Source: Gordonia gummivorans
GTDB taxonomy: Bacteria; Actinomycetota; Actinomycetes; Mycobacteriales; Mycobacteriaceae
Assembly: GCF_022513585.1 (NCBI RefSeq)
Contig: NZ_JAKWBF010000001.1
Span: 248,001-312,000 of the forward strand
DNA: 64,000 bases
Reading direction: 5' to 3'
Below are positions 24,929-34,162 of this stretch, piece after piece. Within the stretch, counting starts at the first letter, position 1. Each line of letters begins with the position of its first letter. The translations under genes and the position numbers were made by a program. A model generated the notes under the pieces. That model made no database searches. It had not been told where the DNA came from and worked only from the letters and a program-made list of their open reading frames with translations.

Positions 24929-27217
24929 TCAGCCGATCGGGGGATTCGGCACGTCGCCGCCGTCGTCGTTGTTCCCGTTCCCGCTGTCGTCGTTGCCGTT
25001 GTCGTTGTTGTTCTCGTTGCCCTGGTTGTCGCCACCGCGTGGCGGTCCGGTCGGAATCGTGATCCCGGGCACCGGGGTCCAGTTGCCGTCGCCGCCATTG
25101 CGGTTGGTGTCATCGCCACCGCGCGGGGACGTGCGCGGACCTCGCGGCTGCGTGGTCGTGTTGTCGTAGGTGACCGGCGGCGGCTCGTAAGGCACCCCGG
25201 CCTGACCGCCGACCGCATCGGGTTCCGGGAACTGCTGAATCGGCTTGCCGGTGAGCGCGCCGTTCATCGCGGCCTGCCAGATGTCGGACGGCAGACCACT
25301 GCCATAGATCGACGCGCCGTTGAGATTCTCGATCGCTCCGCCGCCGTTGGTCCCGACCCAGACGGCCGTCGACAACTGCGGCGTGTACCCGACCATCCAC
25401 GCATCCTTGTTGTTGCCGGTGTCGCCGAGCTGCACGGTGCCTGTCTTGGCCGCCGACGGGCGCGAGCCGAGGGTCGAATCGGAGAGGGCGTGCCCGTTGG
25501 AGTACGACGCGACCGGCTCGAGCGCGGCCGTCACGTTGTCGGCGACCTTGGCCGGGAACACCCGCTGGCCCGAGTTCTTCTGCCGCTCGAACAGCACATT
25601 GCCGTCGGAGTCGGTGACCTTCTGGATGAAATACGGCTCGCGATAGATGCCCGATGCAGCCAGCGTCGCGTATGCCGACGCCATGTCGATCACGCGCGAC
25701 GGGTACTGCCCGAGCACGACGCCGCCCTCGGGATAGCCGTTGGCCTCCTGCAGCGTCTGCTCGATGTCGCCGAAGGACCGTGCGACGCCGGCCTGATGCG
25801 CCGCGTCGGCCACGGCCTTCGCCTGACCCTGGAGGTCCATCATCAGCCGGTAGTAGACGGTGTTGAGCGACATCTTCATGGCGGTGGCCAGGTTGCACGA
25901 CCCGCAGCTCTCACCGTCGGAGTTCTCCACGGTCAGTCCGTTGCTGGCCTGGTAGGGAGCGGAGCTGTAGACGCGGGAGAGCGGAATGCCCTGCTCCAGC
26001 GCGGCGACCAGCGCGAAGACCTTGAACGACGAGCCGGTCTGCAGCCCGGCCTGGGCGTAGTCCCAGCCGAGCGACTCGTCGCCGCCGTAGTAGCCGCGCA
26101 CGGCACCGGTCCGCGGATCGATGGAGACCGCCGCGGCCCGCAGATTCTTGGGTTCGCCGTTGAGCTTGCCGTCGGGGCACTTGTAGATGCGGTTCTGCCG
26201 GCACGCGGCCTGCACCACCGAGTTCTGCACCTGCGGATCGATGCCGGTCTCGATCTTCAGTCCGCCGGTACGAAGCTGCTTGTCGGTGATCCCGACCCTC
26301 GGCAGTTCCGCGAGGACCTGCCGTTTGATCAGGCCACTCGGACCGGGTGTGACGTCGGAGAAGCTGCGCGGTTCGATCGTCTTGGGGAGACGGTCACGAA
26401 CCTCGAGTGCCTGCTGCTTGGTGATCGCACCGGTCGAGACCATGCCGTCGAGCACGTACTGGTAGCGGCCGAGCACCACGCCCGGGTTGATCGCGGGGTC
26501 GTAGTACGACGGCGCGCGCACGATCGCGGCGATCAGCGCGGCCTGATCGATGGTCAGGCCCTTGTTGATGGACTTGCCGTAGTAGGCCTGCGTCGCGACG
26601 GCGATGCCGTATGCGCCGCGGCCGAAATAGATGGTGTTGAGGTAGGACTCGAGGATCTTCTCCTTCGACCACCCGTTGCCCGGCTTCATCTTCGCCGCGT
26701 ACGCCAGTTCGCGGAACTTGCGGCTGTAGCTGCGTTCGTCGCCGACGATCGCATTCTTCACATACTGCTGGGTGATGGTCGAACCGCCGCCGGCGTCGGC
26801 GTTGCCGGTCAGCTTGCCGATCACGGCACGCGAGATTCCCTTGGCCGAGAAGCCGTCGTTGTCCCAGAACTCGCGGTCCTCGGCAGCCACGATGGCCTGC
26901 GTCATGGTCTGCGGGATCTCGTCGTAGGGGATCACCTTGCGGTCGCCGTCGGCCTGCTTGACCTCGGCGATCATGTTTCCGCCGGAGTCGACGATGGTCG
27001 CCTTCTGGCTGACCTCGGGTTCCGGGATCTCGGCGTGGTAGTACGTCCAAGCGAACGCCATGACGAGCACCAGGATGACGGCCGGGACCACCGCGCCGAC
27101 AATGCCGAGTGCCCACGCGAACCGCGTGTGCTTCTTGTGATTCGCGCTGTTGCTCCCCCGGGCCGGACCAGTTCCGGCACCACGCGACGTGGGCGAAGTG
27201 CTTCGTGCCTCGCTCAT
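24929..27217 (-). CDS. ponA: Class A penicillin-binding protein (PonA1 type)
   Basis: A 762-residue bifunctional peptidoglycan synthase. Cytoplasmic tail, one transmembrane helix at about 34-57, then the GT51 transglycosylase with EDREFWDNDGFSAKG at 113, GGGSTITQQYVKN and KEKILESYLNTIYFGRGAYG. The transpeptidase shows SSFK (Ser 396), SLN (450-452) and KTGT (591-594). The tail after residue 680 is rich in Pro, Asn, Asp and Gly, as in mycobacterial PonA1. Start at 27217 follows GAAAGGTTGACG. Adjacent to DUF5318 and the GT87 gene as in Mycobacterium. Confidence 0.95.
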   Translation of the reverse strand: MSEARSTSPTSRGAGTGPARGSNSANHKKHTRFAWALGIVGAVVPAVILVLVMAFAWTYYHAEIPEPEVSQKATIVDSGGNMIAEVKQADGDRKVIPYDEIPQTMTQAIVAAEDREFWDNDGFSAKGISRAVIGKLTGNADAGGGSTITQQYVKNAIVGDERSYSRKFRELAYAAKMKPGNGWSKEKILESYLNTIYFGRGAYGIAVATQAYYGKSINKGLTIDQAALIAAIVRAPSYYDPAINPGVVLGRYQYVLDGMVSTGAITKQQALEVRDRLPKTIEPRSFSDVTPGPSGLIKRQVLAELPRVGITDKQLRTGGLKIETGIDPQVQNSVVQAACRQNRIYKCPDGKLNGEPKNLRAAAVSIDPRTGAVRGYYGGDESLGWDYAQAGLQTGSSFKVFALVAALEQGIPLSRVYSSAPYQASNGLTVENSDGESCGSCNLATAMKMSLNTVYYRLMMDLQGQAKAVADAAHQAGVARSFGDIEQTLQEANGYPEGGVVLGQYPSRVIDMASAYATLAASGIYREPYFIQKVTDSDGNVLFERQKNSGQRVFPAKVADNVTAALEPVASYSNGHALSDSTLGSRPSAAKTGTVQLGDTGNNKDAWMVGYTPQLSTAVWVGTNGGGAIENLNGASIYGSGLPSDIWQAAMNGALTGKPIQQFPEPDAVGGQAGVPYEPPPVTYDNTTTQPRGPRTSPRGGDDTNRNGGDGNWTPVPGITIPTGPPRGGDNQGNENNNDNGNDDSGNGNNDDGGDVPNPPIG

Positions 27218-27390
27218 CGTCAACCTTTCCCACCGGGCCACGCGGGCTGTCTCACCGCCACCACAGTACTTCTCGATCGTGTTTCGTTATCCCATCGTGA
27301 CGTATCGGCCCGCCTCACGGCAAAATCGTCGCGCAGAACACAGTCTCCTGCGACGACGACCAAGACCAACGTTCGATGGTGAGTTGCTGA

Positions 27391-27780
27391 CTATTTGGCC
27401 ACGCGACGAGTCCGCGTCGACCGCGGTGGCAACCCCGCAACGTACGACTGGACGAGATGGTTCCAGCTACACGTCCGGCACACCTCGACCACGTGCACCG
27501 AGAACTCCTCGGCACTCGCGTCGAGCTTGGCGATCTCCTCGGTGCTGCGGGCCGAGCCCGACACCTGTCCGAGACGCTCGCCGAACACCCAGGAGACCAG
27601 CGTGACCTGCTCTTTTCGGCAGATGGGGCACACCGTCTTCGACGGGCGGCCATGGAATTTGGCGGCACGCAGTAGATACGGACTCGCATCGCAGACATCG
27701 GCGACGGCGGTCCGGCCCGAGTGAACCTGGGCCAACCGCGCGCGCCGCTGCAGGGCGTAGTCGACGATCTGGCGTTGCAC
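27391..27780 (-). CDS. DUF5318 zinc-ribbon-like protein
   Basis: A 129-residue conserved actinobacterial protein (DUF5318, Rv0049-like). VQRQIVDYALQRRARLAQVH, DASPYLLRAAKFHGRPS and CPICRKEQVTLVSWVFGERL lead to VCRTCSWNHLVQSYV. The CPIC and CRTC pairs probably bind a metal. The GTG at 27780 is supported by a TACGCT -10 motif seven bases upstream and by family length; a longer frame from 27957 would run across the divergent promoter. Function unknown; it always accompanies ponA. Confidence 0.85.
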   Translation of the reverse strand: MQRQIVDYALQRRARLAQVHSGRTAVADVCDASPYLLRAAKFHGRPSKTVCPICRKEQVTLVSWVFGERLGQVSGSARSTEEIAKLDASAEEFSVHVVEVCRTCSWNHLVQSYVAGLPPRSTRTRRVAK

Positions 27781-27787
27781 GTGTTTC

Positions 27788-27793
27788 AGCGTA
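27788..27793 (-). promoter_or_regulatory. -10 element TACGCT, leaderless DUF5318 transcript
   Basis: On the minus strand TACGCT is followed by GAAACAC and the GTG at 27780. No ribosome site is present. Same hexamer as at 17778 and 17810. Confidence 0.45.
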
Positions 27794-27865
27794 CGTCCTG
27801 CGTTGGTGGACCGCCCGCGCGACGTGCGGCCGCAGCAATGTGTCGAGTTGCATGGACGATTGTTA

Positions 27866-27878
27866 TATCGGTGCGATA
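27866..27878. promoter_or_regulatory. Palindromic site upstream of the PadR gene
   Basis: TATCG-GTG-CGATA is a perfect palindrome in an AT-richer stretch (27860-27882) between DUF5318 and the PadR gene. PadR dimers bind such short dyads near their own promoters, so this is a plausible autoregulatory operator. Confidence 0.4.
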
Positions 27879-27980
27879 CATTGGTGGACACATCGAAGCG
27901 AGGTGTCGGAGCGTCAGTGTGCACCGACACGTCATCGATACACATGCGTCGGACCACACGACCCCGGAAGGGGGTGAGGA

Positions 27981-28700
27981 ATGCTCGAACTGGCCGTTCT
28001 CGGACTGCTGATCGAATCCCCCATGCATGGATACGAGCTGCGCAAACGCCTGACCGGTCTGCTCGGTGCGTTCCGTGCCTTCTCTTATGGGTCGCTGTAT
28101 CCGACGCTGCGCCGCATGCAGGCGGACGGTCTCATCGATGAAGCCGCCACGCCGTCGGGGATGAAGGTTCGACGCGGACGCCGTGTCTACCAGCTCACCG
28201 ACAAGGGGCGGACCCGGTTCAGCGAGCTCGTCGCCGACACCGGTCCGCAGAACTACACCGACGACGGATTCGGTGTGCACCTCGCGTTCTTCAGCCGGAC
28301 CCCGGCCGTGGCGCGGATGCGCATCCTGGAAGGTCGCCGTCGGCAAGTGGAAGAACGCCGCGAGGGTTTGCGCGAGATCGTCGGAAGGTCCAACCGGACC
28401 GTCGACCGCTACACCCGGCAACTGCATCAGCTCAGCCTGGAATCCAGCGAACGTGAAGTGCGCTGGCTCAACGAGCTGATCGCGGCCGAGAACTCAGGAT
28501 CTGCCGCCGACGACACGTCTGTGACAGATCCGGGTGGCACCAACGTGGATGCCACCGACACCGCAACCGACAGCGATGTCTTCGATGATGACGCCTTTGA
28601 GGGCGATGTCTTCGATGCGGAAACTGAGCAAGTGAAAACACCGGTCGCGCAGCGAACGTCTGCGGCGCCGCGAGAAGAAGGAGAACCCGACCATGGGTGA
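27981..28700 (+). CDS. PadR-family transcriptional regulator
   Basis: A 239-residue PadR regulator. [20 protein letters not shown] and [18 protein letters not shown] form the winged HTH, followed by [16 protein letters not shown] and a helical C-terminal dimerisation part. The last 60 residues are acidic and Ser/Thr-rich ([19 protein letters not shown]), an unusual extension. GGGGGTGAGGA precedes the start. The stop overlaps the ino1 ATG, so regulator and enzyme are coupled; the same pairing exists in M. tuberculosis (Rv0047c-ino1). It probably senses inositol or inositol-lipid status, but that is inference. Confidence 0.9.
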   Translation: MLELAVLGLLIESPMHGYELRKRLTGLLGAFRAFSYGSLYPTLRRMQADGLIDEAATPSGMKVRRGRRVYQLTDKGRTRFSELVADTGPQNYTDDGFGVHLAFFSRTPAVARMRILEGRRRQVEERREGLREIVGRSNRTVDRYTRQLHQLSLESSEREVRWLNELIAAENSGSAADDTSVTDPGGTNVDATDTATDSDVFDDDAFEGDVFDAETEQVKTPVAQRTSAAPREEGEPDHG

Positions 28701-29784
28701 GCCCAACAAGGTGCGCGTTGCCATCGTGGGCGTAGGAAACTGCGCTTCATCCTTGGTGCAAGGCGTGCAGTACTACAAGGACGCCGACGAGAACTCCACC
28801 GTGCCCGGCCTGATGCACGTGAAGTTCGGCGCCTACCACGTGCGCGACGTCGAGTTCGTCGCTGCCTTCGACGTCGACGCCAAGAAGGTCGGCTTCGACC
28901 TCTCCGACGCGATCTTCGCCAGCGAGAACAACACCATCAAGATCGCCGACGTGCCGCCGACCGGCGTCACCGTGCAGCGCGGCCACACCCTCGACGGACT
29001 CGGCAAGTACTACCTCGAGACCATCACCGAGGCCGAGGGCTCCGGCGTCGACATCGTGCAGGCGCTCAAGGACAACCAGGTCGACGTCCTCGTCTCCTAC
29101 CTGCCCGTCGGCTCCGACCAGGCCGACAAGTTCTACGCGCAGTGCGCCATCGACGCGAATGTCGCGTTCGTCAACGCCCTGCCGGTGTTCATCGCCTCCG
29201 ACCCGGAGTGGGCGCAGAAGTTCGTCGACGCCGGCGTCCCGATCGTCGGCGACGACATCAAGAGCCAGGTCGGCGCGACCATCACCCACCGCGTGATGGC
29301 CAAGCTGTTCGAGGACCGCGGCGTCACCCTCGACCGCACCTACCAGCTCAACGTCGGCGGCAACATGGACTTCAAGAACATGCTCGAGCGTGAGCGCCTG
29401 GAGTCCAAGAAGGTGTCCAAGACCCAGGCCGTCACCTCGAATCTCACCGGCCCGCTCGCCGGCAAGGTCCAGGACAAGAACGTCCACATCGGCCCGTCCG
29501 ATCACGTCGAGTGGCTCGACGACCGCAAGTGGGCCTACGTCCGCCTCGAAGGCCGCGCCTTCGGTGACGTGCCGCTGAACCTGGAGTACAAGCTCGAGGT
29601 GTGGGACTCCCCCAACTCGGCCGGCATCATCATCGACGCCGTGCGCGCCGCCAAGATCGCCAAGGACCGCGGCATCGGCGGACCGGTCATCCCGGCCTCG
29701 GCCTACCTGATGAAGAGCCCCCCGCAGCAGCTCGCCGACGAAGTCGCGCGTCAGCAGCTCGAGGCGTTCATCATCGAGGGCTGA
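28693..29784 (+). CDS. ino1: Inositol-3-phosphate synthase
   Basis: A 363-residue NAD-dependent enzyme that converts glucose 6-phosphate to inositol 3-phosphate, the first step toward phosphatidylinositol, lipoarabinomannan and mycothiol. [20 protein letters not shown] is the Rossmann NAD motif; [40 protein letters not shown] and [20 protein letters not shown] are the catalytic core of the short actinobacterial/archaeal type. The start lies in the stop of the PadR gene. A long perfect terminator follows. Confidence 0.96.
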   Translation: MGEPNKVRVAIVGVGNCASSLVQGVQYYKDADENSTVPGLMHVKFGAYHVRDVEFVAAFDVDAKKVGFDLSDAIFASENNTIKIADVPPTGVTVQRGHTLDGLGKYYLETITEAEGSGVDIVQALKDNQVDVLVSYLPVGSDQADKFYAQCAIDANVAFVNALPVFIASDPEWAQKFVDAGVPIVGDDIKSQVGATITHRVMAKLFEDRGVTLDRTYQLNVGGNMDFKNMLERERLESKKVSKTQAVTSNLTGPLAGKVQDKNVHIGPSDHVEWLDDRKWAYVRLEGRAFGDVPLNLEYKLEVWDSPNSAGIIIDAVRAAKIAKDRGIGGPVIPASAYLMKSPPQQLADEVARQQLEAFIIEG

Positions 29785-29798
29785 GTCTTTCCGCTCTG

Positions 29799-29844
29799 AC
29801 AGCCGTGCCGCACACCGAAAAGGTGTGCGGCACGGCTGTTTTCG
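29799..29844 (+). terminator. Strong intrinsic terminator of ino1
   Basis: ACAGCCGTGCCGCACACC pairs perfectly with GGTGTGCGGCACGGCTGT (18 bp) around a GAAAA loop, followed by TTTTC. Confidence 0.92.
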
Positions 29845-29865
29845 CTCCATCGCGGCGCCATCTGC

Positions 29866-30140
29866 TGTCCGCTCCCTGAGGTGCGAGCCTGCGAGCCTCG
29901 AAGGGCCGGTGAGACAAGGCAATTGGTCAACCCCGTAGCGACGGTCACCGGGGCCGAGGCTCCTCGCTAGCGCTCGTCGCACCTCAGGCAGCGGACAGGG
30001 CTTCGCTCGCTCGTCGCACCTCAGGCAGCGGACAGGGCTTCGCTAGCGCTCGTCGCACCTCAGGCACCGGACAGGGCTTCGCTCGCTCGTCGCACCTCAG
30101 GCAGCGGATGGTCTCGTGCGCCTCAGGAAGCGGATGGATT
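29866..30140. repeat. Palindromic element with a degenerate tandem array
   Basis: A left arm (GCTCCCTGAGGTGCGAGC, 29871 onward, to CCTCGAAGG) is followed by about four head-to-tail copies of its inverted right arm: GGCTTCGCTCGCTCGTCGC then ACCTCAGGCAGCGGACAG, unit 37-39 bases, between 29955 and 30109. A fifth, shortened copy (CCTCAGGAAGCGGATGG) runs into the 3' end of the aconitase gene. Lies between convergent genes. Same family as at 15408, 37099 and 59533. Confidence 0.85.
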
Positions 30141-32141
30141 GGTCGCGACGGTCGTCTCGCGCGCCTCCTGGTGATCCGACTCATGCTCGGCCGCGAGCCG
30201 CGGAATGATGCCTCCCGCGAGGACATCGGCCACCTGTCGCGCCGACAACCGGTGTCGCACCGTGAATGTCGTGTCCTTGGTGACGTTGTGGACGCTGATC
30301 TCGTCCTTGGATTCGAGCACATCGCGGAGATTCTCGACGTGGAGCACGTCGTCCTGGTCGATGCCGTCGTAGTCGGCAGGGTCGTCGAATTCGACTGCGA
30401 GAACACCGAAGTTGGCCAAGTTCTGCCAGTGGATGCGCGCGAACGATTTCGCGATGACCATGCGCAGACCGAGGTGGCGCGGCGCGATCGCGGCGTGCTC
30501 ACGTGACGAACCCTGACCGTAATTCTCACCGCCGACGATGATGTGCCCGGTGCTTTCGGCGTCCCGAGCCCGATCGGGATAAGTCTCGTCGACGCGGGTG
30601 AACGAGAACTCCGCCAGCTTCGGGATGTTCGAACGAAACGGCAACGCCCGCGCCCCGGCCGGTGAGATCTCGTCGGTGGAGATGTTGTCACCGAGCTTGA
30701 GCAGCACCGGGGCCTCGATCTCGTCGGGGAGGTCGTCGAGCTCGGGCAGGCTGGAGATGTTGGGGCCCTTCACCGGTTCGATCTGCGCCGCCTCGTCGGC
30801 ATCCGGCGGCGCCACCAGCATCGCGGTGTTGATCGCATGATCGGTGGGCAATGCCAACTCGGGGTAGGCCATGTCGACGTCGCGGGCCCAGTCGCGCGGA
30901 TCGGTGATCACCCCGGTCAGGGCCGACGCCGTGGCAGTCTCCGGCGAGCACAGCCACACCGCGTCCTCCTTTGTCCCCGACCGTCCCGGAAAGTTGCGGG
31001 GCATGGTGCGCAACGAGTTTCGACCTGTCGCCGGTGCCTGACCCATGCCGATACAGCCCATACAGCCCGCTTGATGAATACGCGCACCACCGATGACGAG
31101 ACTCGCCGTCGCCCCCATCGTGGTCAGGTCGGCGAGGATCTCGCGTGATGTGGGATTGATGTCGAAGCTGACCTCGCCCAGCGTCTGACGGCCCTCGACC
31201 ATCGCGGCGGCGATGGCGAAGTCGCGCAGACCGGGGTTGGCGCTCGACCCGATGACCACCTGCGACACCGGTTCTCCGGCAACCTCGGACACCGGGACGA
31301 CGTTCCCGGGCGACGACGGTTTGGCGATCAACGGCACGATCTCGGACAGGTCGATCGTGTCTTCGACGTCGTAGGTCGCATCGTCGTCGGCGACGAGCTC
31401 GACCCAATCGTCCTCGCGCCCTTCGGCCCGCAGGAACTCGCGCACGGCGTCGTCGCTGGGGAAGACGGTGGTGGTGGCTCCGAGTTCGGCACCCATATTG
31501 GCGATGACGTGGCGGTCCATCGCGCTCAGCCCGGCCAGCCCCGGACCGTGATACTCGATGATGCGGTTGACCCCACCCTTCACGTCATGGCGGCGCAGCA
31601 TCTCGAGGATGACATCCTTGGCCGAACACCATTGCGGCAGTTCGCCTTCCAGGCGCACTCCCCAGATCTCCGGCATGCGGATGTTGAGTGGGTGCCCGGC
31701 AATCGCCAGTGCGACCTCCAGCCCGCCGACGCCGATCGCGAGCATGCCCAGCGAACCCGCAGCAGGTGTGTGCGAATCCGATCCCACCATCGTCTTGCCG
31801 GGAATTCCGAAGCGCTGCATGTGCGTTGGGTGCGAGACACCGTTACCTGGCTTGGAGAACCACAATCCATAACGCGCACAAGCGGTTCGCAGATAGTCGT
31901 GATCCTCGGCGTTCTTCTCGTCGGTCTGCAGCAGATTGTGGTCGACGTACTGCACACTCACCTCGGTCTGTGCCCGGTCGAGCTCGAGGCCCTCGAGTTC
32001 CTGCATGACCAGGGTGCCCGTCGCATCCTGTGTCAGGGTCTGATCGATGCGGATCGCGATCTCGGATCCGGGTGTCATCTCACCCGACTCCAGGTGTGCT
32101 CCGATGAGTTTCTGTGCGATGTTTCGAGGTTCGTTTGACAT
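30123..32141 (-). CDS. Aconitate hydratase-family protein
   Basis: A 672-residue aconitase/isopropylmalate-isomerase-superfamily enzyme in the compact LeuC-LeuD-fused form. MSNEPRNIAQKLIGAHLESG starts it; DSHTPAAGSLGMLAIGVGGL is the substrate/cluster region, HQAGCMGCIGMGQAPATGRN carries the paired Fe-S cysteines, and GDNISTDEISPAG begins the swivelling domain with GGENYGQGSSREHAAIAPRH. It would interconvert citrate and isocitrate, or a related hydroxyacid pair; this short type is distinct from the 930-residue AcnA usual in actinobacteria, so the substrate is less certain. The last residues and the stop codon lie within a copy of the intergenic repeat. The ATG at 32141 gives the family start. 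Confidence 0.85.
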   Translation of the reverse strand: MSNEPRNIAQKLIGAHLESGEMTPGSEIAIRIDQTLTQDATGTLVMQELEGLELDRAQTEVSVQYVDHNLLQTDEKNAEDHDYLRTACARYGLWFSKPGNGVSHPTHMQRFGIPGKTMVGSDSHTPAAGSLGMLAIGVGGLEVALAIAGHPLNIRMPEIWGVRLEGELPQWCSAKDVILEMLRRHDVKGGVNRIIEYHGPGLAGLSAMDRHVIANMGAELGATTTVFPSDDAVREFLRAEGREDDWVELVADDDATYDVEDTIDLSEIVPLIAKPSSPGNVVPVSEVAGEPVSQVVIGSSANPGLRDFAIAAAMVEGRQTLGEVSFDINPTSREILADLTTMGATASLVIGGARIHQAGCMGCIGMGQAPATGRNSLRTMPRNFPGRSGTKEDAVWLCSPETATASALTGVITDPRDWARDVDMAYPELALPTDHAINTAMLVAPPDADEAAQIEPVKGPNISSLPELDDLPDEIEAPVLLKLGDNISTDEISPAGARALPFRSNIPKLAEFSFTRVDETYPDRARDAESTGHIIVGGENYGQGSSREHAAIAPRHLGLRMVIAKSFARIHWQNLANFGVLAVEFDDPADYDGIDQDDVLHVENLRDVLESKDEISVHNVTKDTTFTVRHRLSARQVADVLAGGIIPRLAAEHESDHQEARETTVATNPSAS

Positions 32142-32341
32142 GTCGGGTCCTCGGCCGTCCTCACGCGTCACCGCGACCTCTCGCGCACCACAGACGACGT
32201 CGGACCGAGCGCTGCTTCTTCTCGGTCGCCGGCGGACGGGCCGGGGCTGGACCCTTACGCGAATCGCGGCGTCGGACTGGGCGCTCGATCCGTGACCTCA
32301 CCTCATGGTGTCAGGCTCGTCTACCCGTCGCCAGGGTTCGG

Positions 32342-34066
32342 TCACATGTCCGGATCGAGGAGAAGACGATTGACGTCGGCGACGTCGAACAGGGTCGGGT
32401 CAAGTTGGATGCGTTCGGGCATTCCCGTCCACTCACGGAGTTCCTGGTAGCGAGGGTGTTCGGGATCGTTGATCGCTTCGAGGAACTCGTCCCAACCGCC
32501 CGCACCGCCGACGTCCTCGAACGGCGCTGTCCCTGAGCCGTCGAGCACTGTGGCCGACGGATCGTCGTTCTCCGGCTCGATCTGCTCGATCTGCTCGACG
32601 ACGAGCCGGACCGTCCAATCGTCACCGAAGTCGTACTCGTAGATCAGTTCGTCGCCTGGGGCGGCCAGCAACTCGCCAATTCGGATACGTTCTTCGACTT
32701 CGGTATCCGCAGCCGGGTGCAGTCCCTGTCGGATCGCATGCTCGGGCATGTACCGATGCACGTGCCCGGTGTGGCGAACGATGAATTGGTGAAGGTGGGC
32801 ATCTTCCCAGTCGAACACGATCTGCAGGACGTCGTGCAGTTCGTCGAGGCGCACCCATGAGTGCAGCCGCAGCGTGCGCCAGACGGGCGGCGTGATCCCG
32901 GGCATGTCGGCGCGAACGGTGATCATCGCTTGGTCGTTCCCCAGTTCCGGATTGAGGTAGTCGGGGAATCCCGCCCACACAGCCGGTCGTAGGGCCTCGG
33001 GGACCACGTACTTGTCGTCGTCGATGACGAGCCAACCGTCCACGAGGATCGCCGTCAGACGTGCCTTGACGAGCGCACCGAGCAACTCGTCTTCCTCTTC
33101 GATCTCGTCGATCGCCTCCAACGGTATGTTCACCGGCATCAGCCCCTGGTAAACGATGCGGGCGACCACTTCGTCGGGCTCGTCGCTCGGAATCCGGGGG
33201 TCGGTGAGCAAGAAGGTCACCGAGGCAGCCACTGCGCGACGCCGTATGTCGAGAGCCGCTGTGAGTCCGTTGGCCTCGGGGCGCCAGTCTTCGGCGAACT
33301 CACCTGGTCGTACCTGCGAGGTGTCGGCCTCGATCAACCCGATGGCCTCCGCAAGATCCCACACCTGGGACTCGAGTGGGTGACCGCTCAACGAGGTCAG
33401 CTCTTCTTCGGGGGGGTCGACGCCGAGCGTCTCGAAGAGTTCGGGCAAGAGTTCCGGCTCTGGCAACGACTCTTCCGTCGTCGGCTGCCCCGGCCCGATC
33501 CAGTCGAGCAGCGCGTCGAGCCAGAGCACGATCTGTGTCGCCGACAGCTCCGCGAACTCGAGGTTCGGTTCGACGTCGGGGACCTCGACGCTCGTGGGCA
33601 TGTCCATCTTGTCGGCGACGTACCCCTCACACGCACCCATTGCGAAGTCGGCGCCATCTTCGCCGCCCGTCCACTTCCCGGTGGCGACGAGGAAGTCGAC
33701 GAACACACGCAGCGCGAAGATGAACACCACGGCCGGCGGAGCGCCCACGTCGTTCTGTTCGATGAACTCAGCCGTGTCGAACGCGGCGTCGAGGTCCTCG
33801 GCCGACGACCAGTCGGTGATCGACAACCCGGGTTGCGACTGGCTGAGGGTTTCGTACAGAAATTGGACGGCCGCAACCAGATCGGCACGGCGTTCGACGT
33901 CCGATTCGAAGTTTGTCTCTTCGAGCCAGTCGTCGAAACCATCCATCAGGGCATCCAGGTTGTCGGCACCGGGCCGCAGCGGAATGACGTTGTTGCGCCG
34001 GGCGGCGCGCTTACGCGACTTCTCGGCGCGCTTGGCGCCCCTGGGTTTCTTGTTCTTCGAGCTCAT
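32342..34066 (-). CDS. Plasmid pRiA4b ORF-3-like protein
   Basis: A 574-residue cytoplasmic protein. The C-terminal 190 residues match the pRiA4b ORF-3 domain: ITVRADMPGITPPVWRTLRL, WVRLDELHDVLQIVFDWEDA, HLHQFIV, YEYDFGDDWTVRLVVEQ and an ending WTGMPERIQLDPTLFDVADV. The first 380 residues are acidic and helical, with a very basic start (MSSKNKKPRGAKRAEKSRKR). No enzymatic motif is known for the family. The ATG at 34066 is chosen because the longer frame includes sequence belonging to the divergent neighbour. Confidence 0.85.
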   Translation of the reverse strand: MSSKNKKPRGAKRAEKSRKRAARRNNVIPLRPGADNLDALMDGFDDWLEETNFESDVERRADLVAAVQFLYETLSQSQPGLSITDWSSAEDLDAAFDTAEFIEQNDVGAPPAVVFIFALRVFVDFLVATGKWTGGEDGADFAMGACEGYVADKMDMPTSVEVPDVEPNLEFAELSATQIVLWLDALLDWIGPGQPTTEESLPEPELLPELFETLGVDPPEEELTSLSGHPLESQVWDLAEAIGLIEADTSQVRPGEFAEDWRPEANGLTAALDIRRRAVAASVTFLLTDPRIPSDEPDEVVARIVYQGLMPVNIPLEAIDEIEEEDELLGALVKARLTAILVDGWLVIDDDKYVVPEALRPAVWAGFPDYLNPELGNDQAMITVRADMPGITPPVWRTLRLHSWVRLDELHDVLQIVFDWEDAHLHQFIVRHTGHVHRYMPEHAIRQGLHPAADTEVEERIRIGELLAAPGDELIYEYDFGDDWTVRLVVEQIEQIEPENDDPSATVLDGSGTAPFEDVGGAGGWDEFLEAINDPEHPRYQELREWTGMPERIQLDPTLFDVADVNRLLLDPDM

Positions 34067-34162
34067 CGACGCCCAGGGTAAGCCATGTTCGACGGTTCTT
34101 TCGCGGCTCGGGAAATATCCTCGAGGGATGTGGACCAAGTGTGCGACCTCGACGCCACGGTG

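Noticed and set aside
29866..30140. CRISPR array
   Set aside because: The repeats are head-to-tail without unique spacers and have variable unit length; there are no cas genes.
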